Below, piece after piece: positions 49,206 to 59,971 of a stretch of DNA of 64,000 nucleotides. Within the stretch, counting starts at the first letter, position 1. Every line of letters starts with the position of its first letter. This DNA is from Biscogniauxia marginata (Eukaryota > Ascomycota > Sordariomycetes > Xylariales > Xylariaceae): contig MU404085.1 of the NCBI GenBank assembly GCA_022695795.1, forward strand, positions 257,597 through 321,596. Direction: 5' to 3'. A program made the translations under genes and the position numbers. The notes beneath the pieces are model-generated. The model saw only the letters and a list, made by a program, of their open reading frames with translations, was not told the origin of the DNA and made no database searches.

Positions 49206-51624
49206 GTCGACGAAACTTGTAATTAAGTATTATGTTTACGAAGATGGAGTTTATAGACGTCTAAACGATGGTTTGTGGTTGAGAGAAAGTTGAAAGAGAT
49301 ATCGTCTCTTTATTTCGTCACGAGGGAGGGGGGAGAGGATAAGTTTATAAGGAGTTGCAAAGCCCAAGGCCGTTTTTTCTTATTGTCGATCCCTACGGCA
49401 TCCGGATGTGTACCTTTTAGATACGCGCACCTCGGCTGTAGCCGGAGGAACCACACCGACCCCGATCAGTAGTGTTATTTCCATAGGCGACTGCGTGTGC
49501 TGATCTCGCCACGGGGGCGGTCGACGGTTGACCATGGCAGTGGCAGGTGATAGTCACGATGCATGACTCGCTTTTGAAGTACATGCAGCTGGAGTCTGTC
49601 GGACGCCAGGTAACACCCAAGTGGTACTGGCGTTACCATGTCCCAGATTCTCTCCTCGCAGGCGATCGCCTCTCGAGGCGAAGACTGAGATCGCAGTGAT
49701 TCGCAGCTTAGCTCGTATATGCACGGCGGCAGAGTTGTGCTTCCCGTGCGGGGTTGCTGGTATTTATAAGTGATATGTTAGGCAGGTAGGTATTTTAGAT
49801 AGGTATGTACTGTAGTTAGGTAGTTTGAGGATGTACCTAGTAGATTAGGTACGTAGGCAGGGCACCTCGTATTATGTCGGTGCTTTGACGGACTTAATCC
49901 TCCATGCGTATCTAATTGGCTGTCGTAAGCGTGAGCGGGAGTAAAAAAGAAAAAGGAAAAAACAGATGTTTGAGGTAAGCGAAAGTCTGTAGCACCAAAC
50001 CGTTACCTACATGTAAAGATGATACCTAACCTAAGGTGCAGGTGACGAGAGCAGTACTCCGTTACTTACACTAGGTACGTACCTATGCACTATGAGGTAA
50101 CGTCTTTCCGGATCGGGGAATCAGCTCTGCATGGCCCGTGCGAGATTGGGATCGATATGTATGACATAACATGGGAAAGTACCTCTAACCTCATAAAGAT
50201 AGGCCTGATAAGCATCGTCGAGATCGGCAGAGCTTAGCCATCGATCACGGGGAAATACCCTTAGGTAAGGTACCTAACGTAAAACAGGTATGGGTGTATC
50301 GGAAAGACGGTCAAATAGAATACCTACCTACCTTAAGTAATTATAGAACCTTAGGTATTGAATGAATCCATTTGTATGGGTTACTGATACGTCAATCCAC
50401 TTAGGAGACGACTTGACATAACCAATCAATCAACGCGAATGAAATACATTCGCAAACAAGATAATCCTAAGAACGACCCACGGCTGTGTATCGAATATAA
50501 GTACCCAATGAGAAAGTAGGTACTTATATTCAATCATGTCAGACAAGTGCTTAATTTGGACTACGTGTGCGGATATATTTCGTTACAAATTCGGATATGC
50601 TCATGAAATAATACCTACTCGTACCGCAAATCAATGCTAGACTGTCAAGTGTCTGTCTAGCTCCTCGTGATATCGTACGACGGGATAGTAAATCCAGCTA
50701 CGCCTAATCATGTACACCGCATATTCCCCAGGGAGTCTCTATTACATTGTATCTCGTAATGCTGATGCCACCCTTTGCATAGGTAGTGCTTCCCGGACAC
50801 TCGTGGTAGCTTCTCGATACGCTCTCTTGATAAAACGTCTCGTGAGACATACCCTCATATCTACGCCGTGCTCCGGAGGTTTCATTGTCAGCATCCGGAT
50901 GTCTTTGTCTGGTCAAAACAGCTGGAATAATCTATTATACGTACGCACCCTTTGTTATGATGTGACGGATATTAAATAGAGCACGGGGATCGGGTGTCCT
51001 ATGTTCATATACGGCGATGTTATTGGAGCAATTGCGCCCTGAAGGTAAGGCAGCGAATAGGCTACCTGATAATATATATTAATGACGCATCTTACCACCA
51101 CTTTGTGCCGCTGCTGATGGCGAGCCTGTTAACGTGAGTAGGAAGTTTTCAAAGCCGCGCTCTTCCTTGCGTAGGCGCCACTGATCTAATTATGGATTAA
51201 AATGATAGTGATAATACGGAGAGAGCTTTTTCAAGCGACACCTTACCTGGGAGGTCCTCGACGAGGTGATATATCTGTGCCAGTCCCGCCTTTCCAAGAA
51301 TGAAATGATAGTCGAATCGAAGGATTTATCTTGTGACTACCTACTTAGAAGAAATTAAGTGAAAAATTTCTACCTGAGAAGTATGCCTATTTTTCAAGTC
51401 ACGTAGGTCTCTTCTATATCCGAACCGGTTAACTGCACTTGGAGCTAGCAGGTATCTAAAGCTGATTTCTATAGCAACGTGGGTTTTTTTTGAGGGGAGT
51501 TCAGTTTGTTAACTGTATAACTGAACGGCACTAGAGTAATTCTAATGCATTTAATAGATAGAGCAATCATCACCTATGTGACTATATTCACCCGTGATCT
51601 GGGGCAGCGGAATGATAAACATAA
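49206..51624. other. Intergenic spacer rich in TACCT/AGGTA motifs
   Basis: This is the shared upstream region of the diverging secreted-protein gene (minus) and the SDR-like gene (plus). From about 49780 to 50350 it contains dense AGGTA/TACCT motifs (for example TAGGTACGTA and GGTACCTAACG). No RNA gene or ORF with a domain was recognised. Confidence 0.55.
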
Positions 51625-52611
51625 ATGTCAATTCAAAAAGACATCATTCTAACCAAATCTTCCCTCTCAAGCAAATCAACAACGATCTACGTTCGAGATT
51701 CTACGGCTATGTCGATACTCACCAGGATCGGTATTTTCGTCATCCTTCGTGGCTTGCACGAGCTGGTATGGTTCCTCTGGGCGCACTTCTGGCGAACCTC
51801 AGACATCGAATCCTATCTCCAGACCAAGGATGGCAAGGCATCTTGGGCGATGGTCACGAATGCTAGCGATGCCATCGGCGAGGGCTTTGCGGACAAGCTC
51901 GCCTCGCTTGGATTCAACGTCGTCCTTCACGACCGGGACCCATATATGCTTTCGCGCACGCGGGCCCGATTGGAACGAAAGTACCCGAAAAATACCTTCC
52001 GCACAAGCATCATGAACTGGCAGCTGCCCGTAGACGGCGCCCATACTTCCTTCAGTGAGATCAAGGCTACTGTTGAAGACATCAACCTCAAGGTCCTGAT
52101 CAATAACCCCATCAACGATGCTCCGAATACCTACGGATCGATGGATCGTAACTCACCAAAACAACTGGCCGACATGATTACCTCGTTAGCTGTGTTCCAT
52201 ATCCAGATCTCATCTGTCTTGATAAGACAGCTGGCCCGCAACGGACCGAGCCTGGTCATCAACGTGGTACCCACAGCAAACACCGGCGTGCCCACTCACG
52301 CATCCAGCAGGGCGCTCCTAATGCGTTCTACTGTGGAGCTTTCGCTCGAGGATCGAGTCATGAGAAGAGAAGTTGAGGTATTGGGCCTCAAAGCCGGCAA
52401 TGTGGCGTTGAACACCGAGGGAAGCATCTTCTGTCCAAGCGTAGAAAGGTTTGTCGAGGCGGCTCTTGCGAAGGTTGGCTGTGGGAGAGTGCTTGTTATC
52501 CCGTACTGGGCACATGTTATCCAAAGCTGGGCTGCGAGGCTAGTTCCAGAGGCAGTCAGCGAGATCCTCCAGGTCGAGTTGATGAGTCGGCGGTACAGAA
52601 AGCACAAGTAA
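51625..52611 (+). CDS. Short-chain dehydrogenase/reductase-like protein with a replaced catalytic triad
   Basis: The single-exon frame gives 328 aa from the ATG at 51625, or 300 aa from the ATG at 51709. The second is the better start because it places a hydrophobic helix (ILTRIGIFVILRGLHELVWFLWAHFW) at the N-terminus, as in membrane-bound 17-beta-HSD/ketoreductase-like SDRs. The fold is recognisable: a glycine-type loop (TNASDAIGEG), NVVLHDRD after the second strand, and KVLINNPIND in place of NNAG. The usual Ser reads Val-Val-Pro (186-188 of the short form). YxxxK reads H197-ASS-R201, with the spacing kept. No stop or frameshift interrupts it, so the gene seems maintained as a non-canonical or inactive SDR. 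It diverges from the secreted-protein gene across a 2.4-kb spacer. Confidence 0.75.
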   Translation: MSIQKDIILTKSSLSSKSTTIYVRDSTAMSILTRIGIFVILRGLHELVWFLWAHFWRTSDIESYLQTKDGKASWAMVTNASDAIGEGFADKLASLGFNVVLHDRDPYMLSRTRARLERKYPKNTFRTSIMNWQLPVDGAHTSFSEIKATVEDINLKVLINNPINDAPNTYGSMDRNSPKQLADMITSLAVFHIQISSVLIRQLARNGPSLVINVVPTANTGVPTHASSRALLMRSTVELSLEDRVMRREVEVLGLKAGNVALNTEGSIFCPSVERFVEAALAKVGCGRVLVIPYWAHVIQSWAARLVPEAVSEILQVELMSRRYRKHK

Positions 52612-54333
52612 TGGTAATGGCGGCGCTGAAAAGAAATCCATACGGCAGATTTGTACTAGATAAGTAGTAGCAGAGTACGCGAGAAAGCGGCTACAATGGC
52701 TTTCTGTTGGTAAGGACCTGAATAGATCACACCCTCAACGCACAGTGTCCCATTATCGCTTTAGCCTGCTCCCAAGGCGTTTGGTCACTTCCTAGAGTAC
52801 CTGAGTCTCTCTCTCTCTCTCCATCAGCCTTTCAAATAGCCCGAGAGAATTGTTGAAATAAAGTAAAATAAAATAGGTAGGGATATGAGTTGACATGACG
52901 GCAGTTGAAGGTCAGTCATGTCTGGTATGTCTGGTATGTCTAGGTGTATACTGGAGAGGGTGAGAGAAAGGAGAAAGGGGCGTATCCTTCTAGAGGAATA
53001 TTCAACCCAAGTTGGTACAGCGGGAGCGAATGATGACGAAATAAAGTGAATTGTAGAAGCTACGGTTGAATAATATCGTAGATACCTACCTATGTAGTCT
53101 GCCTTGGTAGGTACATAAGGTATACAAACGAAAGAAAGCAGGCACGCGGCTTGATGCAACTGTGCATACCTGCCTTAGGTAAGTTAGGCAGCTCTTCCCC
53201 CCTTTTCTGCATGTAAACCAAGGTGAAGTGGACAAGCTGAATGCAACGTTGGAACCTACCTACCTAAACCTAGACCTTGGGTTACCTTTACCTTTACCTT
53301 TACCTATACCTACATCTGTAACATTCCGAAGCCATCCCCCCGATGCCGTAAACCGATCCCAACATTGAACTTCCACCATTTTTGAGACCTGGTTTCTAAG
53401 CTGGAACTGGATTCCTTATATATCTGCCTCATATAGGCCTCGGTGGCGCATCGAAGGCCCTAGTCCTCTCTTCCGTCCTTGCTCGAGCAGGACCATCATC
53501 ACGCCTTTACCCTATACAATCAAAGATTCCCAGACAAGGCCTTGGACTTGTCAAGAAATCTGGGAGCTGGTAAGTTGTGCATCATCTCGACTAGCCTTAT
53601 ACACCAGAGAAACATCATCATCGATGGCTAAGTACCGAGTACGCCTGAATCGCCAGGACGACAGGATTAGACCACTTGGGTACTATCTAAAGCCCATAAT
53701 CGTGACCCGTCATAGGTTTCTCGTCTGTTTATTTACCAAGTTGGAAGCCCAAGGTAAAATATTTTCTGCCTTTCTCCTTCTCCTGTGCAGCACATCTTCC
53801 TCTCCCCAAACACCCAATGGGCTGCTGGATTCCCCTTCTCACTTTAACACCCCAGACACACACCACTTCCTCATCTTCCAAGACATCTTTGGCAAATAAC
53901 CGTCATCCAACTGTAAGTTTACCTTCTATAGCTCTCCTCCACCAAGCGCCCATCACTGTACCTCTCGCCTTCACCAGCCCTGCATCGGAGTGTCCCGGCA
54001 AGCACCTGTTTCTTTACCACACTAGCCCTGTTTCCCGCATCATCAAAACACTCTCGAGGTAACTACCATAGAGCATATCTATCATATGAGGTCCGCTCCC
54101 ATAGTCGTCTCCTACTTCCTATTCCGCTCTGGTGGCGTATCGCAACGGTCGCCTGACAGACGCGGCCTCATCAGCCTTCCGCTTCCCTCACGACTAGGAT
54201 TCCATCTACAGTTGAACTTCTCTTTCCCATGTCATCTAGAAATATCCCGTGGTCCTGACTTATTTTTCAAGAATATTGGCTGACACTTGTTTATCCCAGA
54301 TCTAATTCTCAAGCCTCGGTGGTTTGTCCCAGA
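52612..54333. other. Intergenic region and probable 5' leader of the next gene
   Basis: A CT run occurs near 52807-52821 and several TTTACC units near 53284-53310. Pyrimidine-rich DNA from 53.4 to 54.3 kb suits a promoter and 5' leader. Short frames here (53624-53899, 54086-54283) show no domain and are probably leader ORFs or chance. Confidence 0.5.
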
Positions 54334-57068
54334 ATGTCGGCCCGCTCTGGTAAACTTGCGGCGACGGCTCGCGAATTTACTCCGGCCCCCACTGCTGTCA
54401 ACAAAGTTCTTGATGCTTCCTTTATTTCCCAAACCATTCCCGATATCTCTGCCAAGGCCGGGATCATTGGGCTCTGCGCTGTACCTCAAGAGCGAGCTGG
54501 CGCGGATGATCTCGGTTGGCACATTGCCGACTTCCTAGCCTTCAAGTCGCTCCTCTGTGGCGAGAACAACCCTAGATCCCAAACCTGGCTGGCACAATGT
54601 GACGTCGCTAGTCTTGTCAAGGCTTACCCCGGGCACTATACCCATGGCAAGGATAGGCGTGTTGTCAGCGGTGCTGCCGAGTCTTTGACTTACGCAAATA
54701 AGGGCAAAATCATTGATCGAGAAGACAATATTCAAGTTGAGCCATCAGCTGAAGAGCTCAAGGCTATATTCATCGAAGCCATCAATGGGAAGGCCCATAC
54801 TGCGAAGGCCTTCGGATTCCCTCTGGTCATTATTATATGCAGCCTCACTTCTCTCGAACAAGACGTCTTCTTCCCAGGCAAGACTAATGTTGAGTTCCGC
54901 CTCACCAGCGGCGAACTACGTCACGTCCTTGGCGATAGTATTGACGTTATTGTTATTACTCCTGCCTTGTTCTCTGCTGGATGGCAGATCAACCCGTCCT
55001 TTTGCAGCTCAGAAGTTAAGGATGTGCGCGTCGATCGAACAGATTTTCTCGCGAGGCAATTCGGCGGCATCTTTACTAAAGATCTCGTCGAACAGTTCAT
55101 AAGTTGGAAATGTCCTATTCTAGATGGCATTCAGGTTAATGAAGGTGTCAGGACCAGAGAGAGATACCCTGGCCCAGTAATGCCAACTGACCAGCAGCAG
55201 TCGCTCATCGATACCTTGAAGATTAAGATAAATTCCTATCTTCTTGGTCGATGCTCCTTGCACCATTATGATCACTCCTTCCACTTTGATAAAGAAAGTG
55301 ATGACTGGGAAAAGCTCATTCGCCCCCGGGCCCACAAGCAGCTTGGAGAATACAAGAAGAAATGGGAGAGTCTCGGCGTAGGCACCGCCCCGAACGACAA
55401 TACAGCTCTGCCGTTCCTAGGCAATGCCTTTGGGGGAACCCGACAATCCCAGCTTCGTCATATCAAGCACCTCATACAGGAATCGTTCACAGCATGGCCT
55501 GGTTACTGGAACATGAGCTTTGGCCGACTTACTATGGAAGACTTCAAGAAGTTTGTGAAAATAAATGACTCGCTTACTTGCCACGAGTTCTTTAACGCCT
55601 TGGAGCACCGAGCAACTTTGACTACTTTCGCAGATATGATGGTTCGCTACTTTTCTCTACCCTTTCCAGACAATGTGCGATGCAGGGACTGGGATCAGTC
55701 TCAACGGCGAACAAGGTCGTCAGACGAACAAGAGAGGTTATTGCTGCAGCCGTATCAAGAGTTCTGCAAAATTCTTCCCGCACCAAACCTGCCTCCGGGA
55801 GTCAATCTCAACTATCTAAGTCGGATTCAAAAACGACACGATACTCCAACGTTTTACTTGACCGCATCGTTGGGAGTCCGTTTCGGAATGGCCGCCCAAC
55901 AAATTCAAGCAGCGGTGGATCGAATCAAAGATCGTATGTATATCTAGACATTTTACGCTGCTCTTTAACTAACATGTAGACAGTTATCGATAGTATTAAG
56001 ATTCAACAAGCCAAATTACTCGTCGGAAATCCAGAGGTGCGCCAAATGTGCGTCGATTGGCTCCGAGCAATTAACATGCCGATTCGTCAAGTAGGTAGTA
56101 CCCAGAATCCTGCTATCGAATGGCGAGAGTTTACAGTTCCCAAACTCCCCAAAATCGATGATGAAGATGAAGAGTATGAAGTTGTGCTTGCTGAACATCC
56201 ATCTCCGGAGGAGACTGTACAGAACGAGAATGAAGACCGCGATGGCGATTTCAGCAACAGAGAGGCAAACGACCTGAACATCTCTCACGGCATGCCTACT
56301 TCACCTGGACGGCCCCGAAAGGTTGAGGAATATCGACCAGCAGCAACTCAAATGGCTATTCCTGACCCCGTTCAACACGCTTTTGAAGCCCCGGTGGCTG
56401 AGAAGGTCAAAGATAGACATACGGAGATTCGCGAGAAAGAAGACAAATTGCTTCAGTCCGTGATGAACACAACTGATGACAAGAGTCGTGAGGTAATGCT
56501 GAACCAAGTGTTTCAACTCAGAGCTCAATTGAAGGATCCAGAACTCAAAGCCTCAGAGGAGACAAAGGTTCAAGAGAGCAGTGCGAAGTCCCCCTCTATG
56601 GGCAGCCAGGCTGTCCTAACACGTCCTGGTCTTACTGCTAAGTCCACTACGGTTACCGAGTCATCGGCAACCGATGTATTGGAACATAAGGATGCTAATG
56701 CGTGGGCCCCTCATAAGCTAAAAGTTGCTCCGAAGGCAAAGGCAGCGCTAGGAGTCCACGGGGATCGCCAGCCGGATAATCGACACCCTTTTTCTTCCCA
56801 GATAAATTCTAACGGGGCTCGAGGCAGTACCGCGACGATTCAGAACAAGGAGCCACAAGTGGAGATGCGTCCTCATGTCACTATGCAAGCCAGCTCCCAC
56901 CAGGATCGAGGGAGCTCTTCCGCTTATCAGCATGGTGGTATCCAGAAGAAGAACAACGTGGCTCGAGATGATGATACACAAGAGCACAGCACTCGTGAGA
57001 CTCCAACTCTGCAGGAGCGGCCTGCATATACTCCGGCCCCCTATGACTTCGACAGTGTCCAATGGTAA
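54334..57068 (+). CDS. Fungal protein resembling a caspase-like fold without catalytic residues, 2 exons, 894 aa
   Basis: Exons 54334-55933 and 55984-57068 join over a 50-bp intron (GTATGT donor, CTAAC branch point, GACAG acceptor); the frame is then open for 894 aa. The ATG at 54334 is chosen because the upstream start of the frame is GTG. Residues 30-215 resemble a Sordariomycete family I recall as caspase/legumain-like: AGADDLGWHIADFLAFKSLL, YPGHYTHGKDRRVV, then two core strands. Where related proteins have an FGHG-type His this one reads ICSLTS (168-173), and where they have CYSGGW it reads LFSAGW (within 208-217), so a His/Cys dyad would be missing. The C-terminal 350 residues are charged and low-complexity, with a likely coiled coil (EKVKDRHTEIREKEDKLLQ). 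The function is unknown, and the fold assignment is a hypothesis. Confidence 0.7.
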
Positions 57069-57803
57069 ATGCTGAGCTTGCATCAGCATGGCTTCCCCAT
57101 GGGTATCTCGTGGTATCTTGATGTGTCCTGGAGGTACTGCCGTGGAGGACTCGTTTCGGCGAGAAAGCCGTGGTTATACGTTACTGATGGGCCCGATCCT
57201 CACTTCTTTACGTGTTCCCCAAGACTGCTGGACTCTCCTTAGAACTAGAACTTTGTCTTGGGGTTTTGATATGGGAAAGGTGAGGCATTGTGGACGAGGG
57301 CTGCTACAAGAAGTTTCTCTCATTGCGAGAGAATATTTGACACTTGCGGATGATTTGATGAGATGTTGCTGCCTGCGACGTGTTGTTGCTGTGATTAGAG
57401 AAGACGAGAAAATTTCGGGGTTGGTCGGTTGCCACTATGAGGGACAACGTGGTGATTGATATTGATTGATGAGGATTGGTAGCTAGGTAGCCAGTCTTGA
57501 TAGTCACGTTGCCTAGGTAATCATGCGATGCTTTATGCTGAGAGATTGCTGCCTTTTTCCCTTCTCGTACGATTCCTCTCACCTACATGGTGGTTATAAC
57601 TCGTTCCCACTACTAGTAGCACTGAACCTTCTGCTTTGATTTATCCTTTGGTTACCTGCTAACGAGGTTCCATTTTCGAAATGACATTTCAAGTTAATCA
57701 AGGGGCTGACAGGTAGCTTGCTTATGCGTTAAATAATGTCCAAGTGAAAAATGGTACCACTCACCTCATTTACGAATTGTCTATTCGGGTGTACGTAGAG
57801 ATC
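57069..57803. other. Convergent intergenic region (3' ends of two genes)
   Basis: The plus-strand gene ends at 57068 and the minus-strand gene ends at 57804. A 123-codon plus-strand frame (57088-57459) lies here without any recognisable domain and is probably 3' untranslated sequence. Confidence 0.55.
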
Positions 57804-59360
57804 CTACGAGTCCTCCTCTTTATTCTCATCTTTCTTGTTATTTTTCTTATTTTTCTTCCGTTTCTTCTTCTTCTTCTCCTTCTCGTCTCCCTTATCACCC
57901 TCCCCACCACCACCACCACCTCTTTCCCCTCCCTCTTCGCCCTCTCCCCCTTCCTCTCCCTTCCCATCTCCCGTACTTACCATACCCTCCTCCTCGGGCG
58001 GCGGCGGCGCCGCCTCGCCCCTCTGGAAGACGAAGAGGGCCTCGTCCTTGCCGGGGAAGCTGGGCAGGGCGACCTGGACGACCCTGACCCAGCCGCGGCC
58101 GAGGACGGGGTCGCGCGCGACGAACTCGTCCATGCTCTCGCCGCGGAACCCCGTGTAGCCGGCGCGGTCCTGGGTGCCGACGACGGCGAGTGTGTCCCCG
58201 CGGAAGGCGCGCATCATGGCGCGCGTGAACTCGCCGTCGGCGCCGACGATGGGGTACACGAGCAGGAGGACGGCGTCGGGGGCGCCGCCGCGGCGGTCGC
58301 GCAGGTACACCGCCCCGTCCGCGACCACGGTGTCGCGGACCCAGGTCGTGCGCCAGGAGGACTGGGCCGAGTCGACGGGGGTCACGGTCACGGTTGCGAT
58401 CGTGTTTGCGCCTGCGGTGGGGTCTGTGTTTTCTATGGCTGCGATGTGCCGCCGCAGCGCAAAGGTCCAGTACCCGCCCCCGGAGCCGACGTCGACGACC
58501 TCGCGGCCGCGCGCGAGCAGCCGCAGCACCTCGAGGACCTCGTACGAGGGGCACGCGCAGCCGAAGTGGTGCATCAGCACGGGGAGCACGTGGTGCGACA
58601 TGCTCATCGCCGTCGTCGTCGCGGTCGGGTCGTCGCCGGCGACGGGGCCGCACCACTCGAGCTCGCGGCACGCGAAGCGCAGGAAGGACAGGTACGGGTT
58701 TGGCGGCGGCATGCCGTTGTTATTGTTGGCCCGAGGCCGAAAACGGAGCTTGCTCAGCTGCGGGGCGTACGCCGGGTGGATGTACCGCTTCGAGAGGAGG
58801 TAGGCGGCCGCGCGGGACCGCAGCGAGCCCTTCTTCGCGTTCGCGAGGAAGGTCTTGAGCGCCGAGGGGGTCGCGGTCGAGGGCGCGAAGATGGAGAGGT
58901 AGGCTTCGATGTCGGGCTGGGGAGGGGGCGGGAGCGCCGCGGGCGGGGGCGGGTTGGGATGTCTCGGTATTTTCGCGTGCGGCCCCTGGCTGGTGTTTTT
59001 GGGGTCGTCATTGTCGTCGTCGTTGTCGTCGTTGTTGACGGCGCTTATACTACTACCACTACTAACACCTTTTCTTTCACCATCCGACGACGACGACGAT
59101 GACGGCACCTCGCGGTACCAGTCGTGCAGGCCGTTCGCGCGGCCGAGCTTGATGACGTGCTGCACCTGTCCCAGCACGACGCTGACGCTGGCGTGGTAGA
59201 CGTACGCGTCGGCCCTGGAGAGGGAGAAGGACTCGGCGATGGCTGACTGCAGGTCGCCCTTGGCTAGGTGGGCCTCAGCGCGCGCATGGAGCTCCGTGTC
59301 CGCGATGTACGTCTCCGGGTCAAAGGGTGGGTTGGAGCCCGTGCAGTAGTTGAAGGGCAT
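57804..59360 (-). CDS. SAM-dependent methyltransferase-like (Rossmann) fungal protein, 518 aa
   Basis: The single frame starts at the ATG 59360. An N-terminal helical part (1-85) is followed by an acidic Asn/Asp and Pro-rich linker (about 88-150). A Rossmann-like domain at about 285-450 carries the SAM-binding motif I sequence VVDVGSGGGYW (289-298), then DAVLLLVYPIVGADGEF and a closing LPSFPGKDEALFVFQRG strand. A recalled family of fungal proteins shares this order; no substrate is known. The last 60 residues are Gly/Glu then Lys-rich low complexity. A consensus GTAAGT at 57980-57975 sits just before this tail, so part of it could be an intron and the true C-terminus may differ. The gene is very GC-rich, which creates long shadow frames on both strands (for example 57744-59102 plus). 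It converges on the 894-aa gene and is co-oriented with the glycosyltransferase. Confidence 0.7.
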   Translation of the reverse strand: MPFNYCTGSNPPFDPETYIADTELHARAEAHLAKGDLQSAIAESFSLSRADAYVYHASVSVVLGQVQHVIKLGRANGLHDWYREVPSSSSSSDGERKGVSSGSSISAVNNDDNDDDNDDPKNTSQGPHAKIPRHPNPPPPAALPPPPQPDIEAYLSIFAPSTATPSALKTFLANAKKGSLRSRAAAYLLSKRYIHPAYAPQLSKLRFRPRANNNNGMPPPNPYLSFLRFACRELEWCGPVAGDDPTATTTAMSMSHHVLPVLMHHFGCACPSYEVLEVLRLLARGREVVDVGSGGGYWTFALRRHIAAIENTDPTAGANTIATVTVTPVDSAQSSWRTTWVRDTVVADGAVYLRDRRGGAPDAVLLLVYPIVGADGEFTRAMMRAFRGDTLAVVGTQDRAGYTGFRGESMDEFVARDPVLGRGWVRVVQVALPSFPGKDEALFVFQRGEAAPPPPEEEGMVSTGDGKGEEGGEGEEGGERGGGGGGEGDKGDEKEKKKKKRKKNKKNNKKDENKEEDS

Positions 59361-59971
59361 CGAGGCGGGCCCCCGGCTTGATGCTGTTGGTAAGAGACAG
59401 GAGAGGGGAGGATATATACAAGTTAGTGAGAGGTTCTGCGGCGCGAAGAGATATTAAAATTGGATTACAGATTAGAACAAGAATAATGATAATAATAAAA
59501 GAAGTTGATAGCGTGTAGGAGGAGACAAAGGGATCGGAGAGCGACAGAAGATGATGTTCGACGATCGAGGGTTGTTGTGATGGTAGGATGAATGGAGCGC
59601 CATAGAATGGACCGAGTTTGGCGGGGGTTGATCGATCGATCTACGATCTCATTCTCCACATCTTCTGCATCGCATTCTCGGCATCGCATTCAGGGGGGAG
59701 GGGGGTGAGCTGAAAAGTCTCGGCAGCTCGGCGGCCGCCCTGAGAATATTTGAGCCGTATCTTCCAACTCTCCAGTGCTCGGCCATTGGACTCCCATGCT
59801 GTTGTCATCCATCGTATTTTATCTGTTTATCAATTGGAATTTGCAGGCATCCCGAACTCCATTCCGGGATCCAATTATACACATGTAACGAGTAAACCAG
59901 TAGGTACCTACAAATGCCTCGCGGCGAACGTGCCTTCATTCAAACAACCCTCCTCCGCGCACGATCCTGCC
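59361..59971. other. Intergenic region upstream of the methyltransferase-like gene
   Basis: It separates two co-oriented minus-strand genes. It contains GATCGATCGAT near 59630 and a G run near 59693-59707. The plus-strand frame beginning at 59750 runs into the complement of the glycosyltransferase's second exon and is a shadow. Confidence 0.55.

Noticed and set aside
53280..53312. TTTACC repeats considered as an interstitial telomere
   Set aside because: The unit differs from the fungal telomere repeat TTAGGG/CCCTAA and the run is short.
57744..59102. 452-codon plus-strand frame opposite the methyltransferase-like gene
   Set aside because: Its Arg/Gly/Val-rich translation has no domain and mirrors the GC-rich gene on the minus strand.
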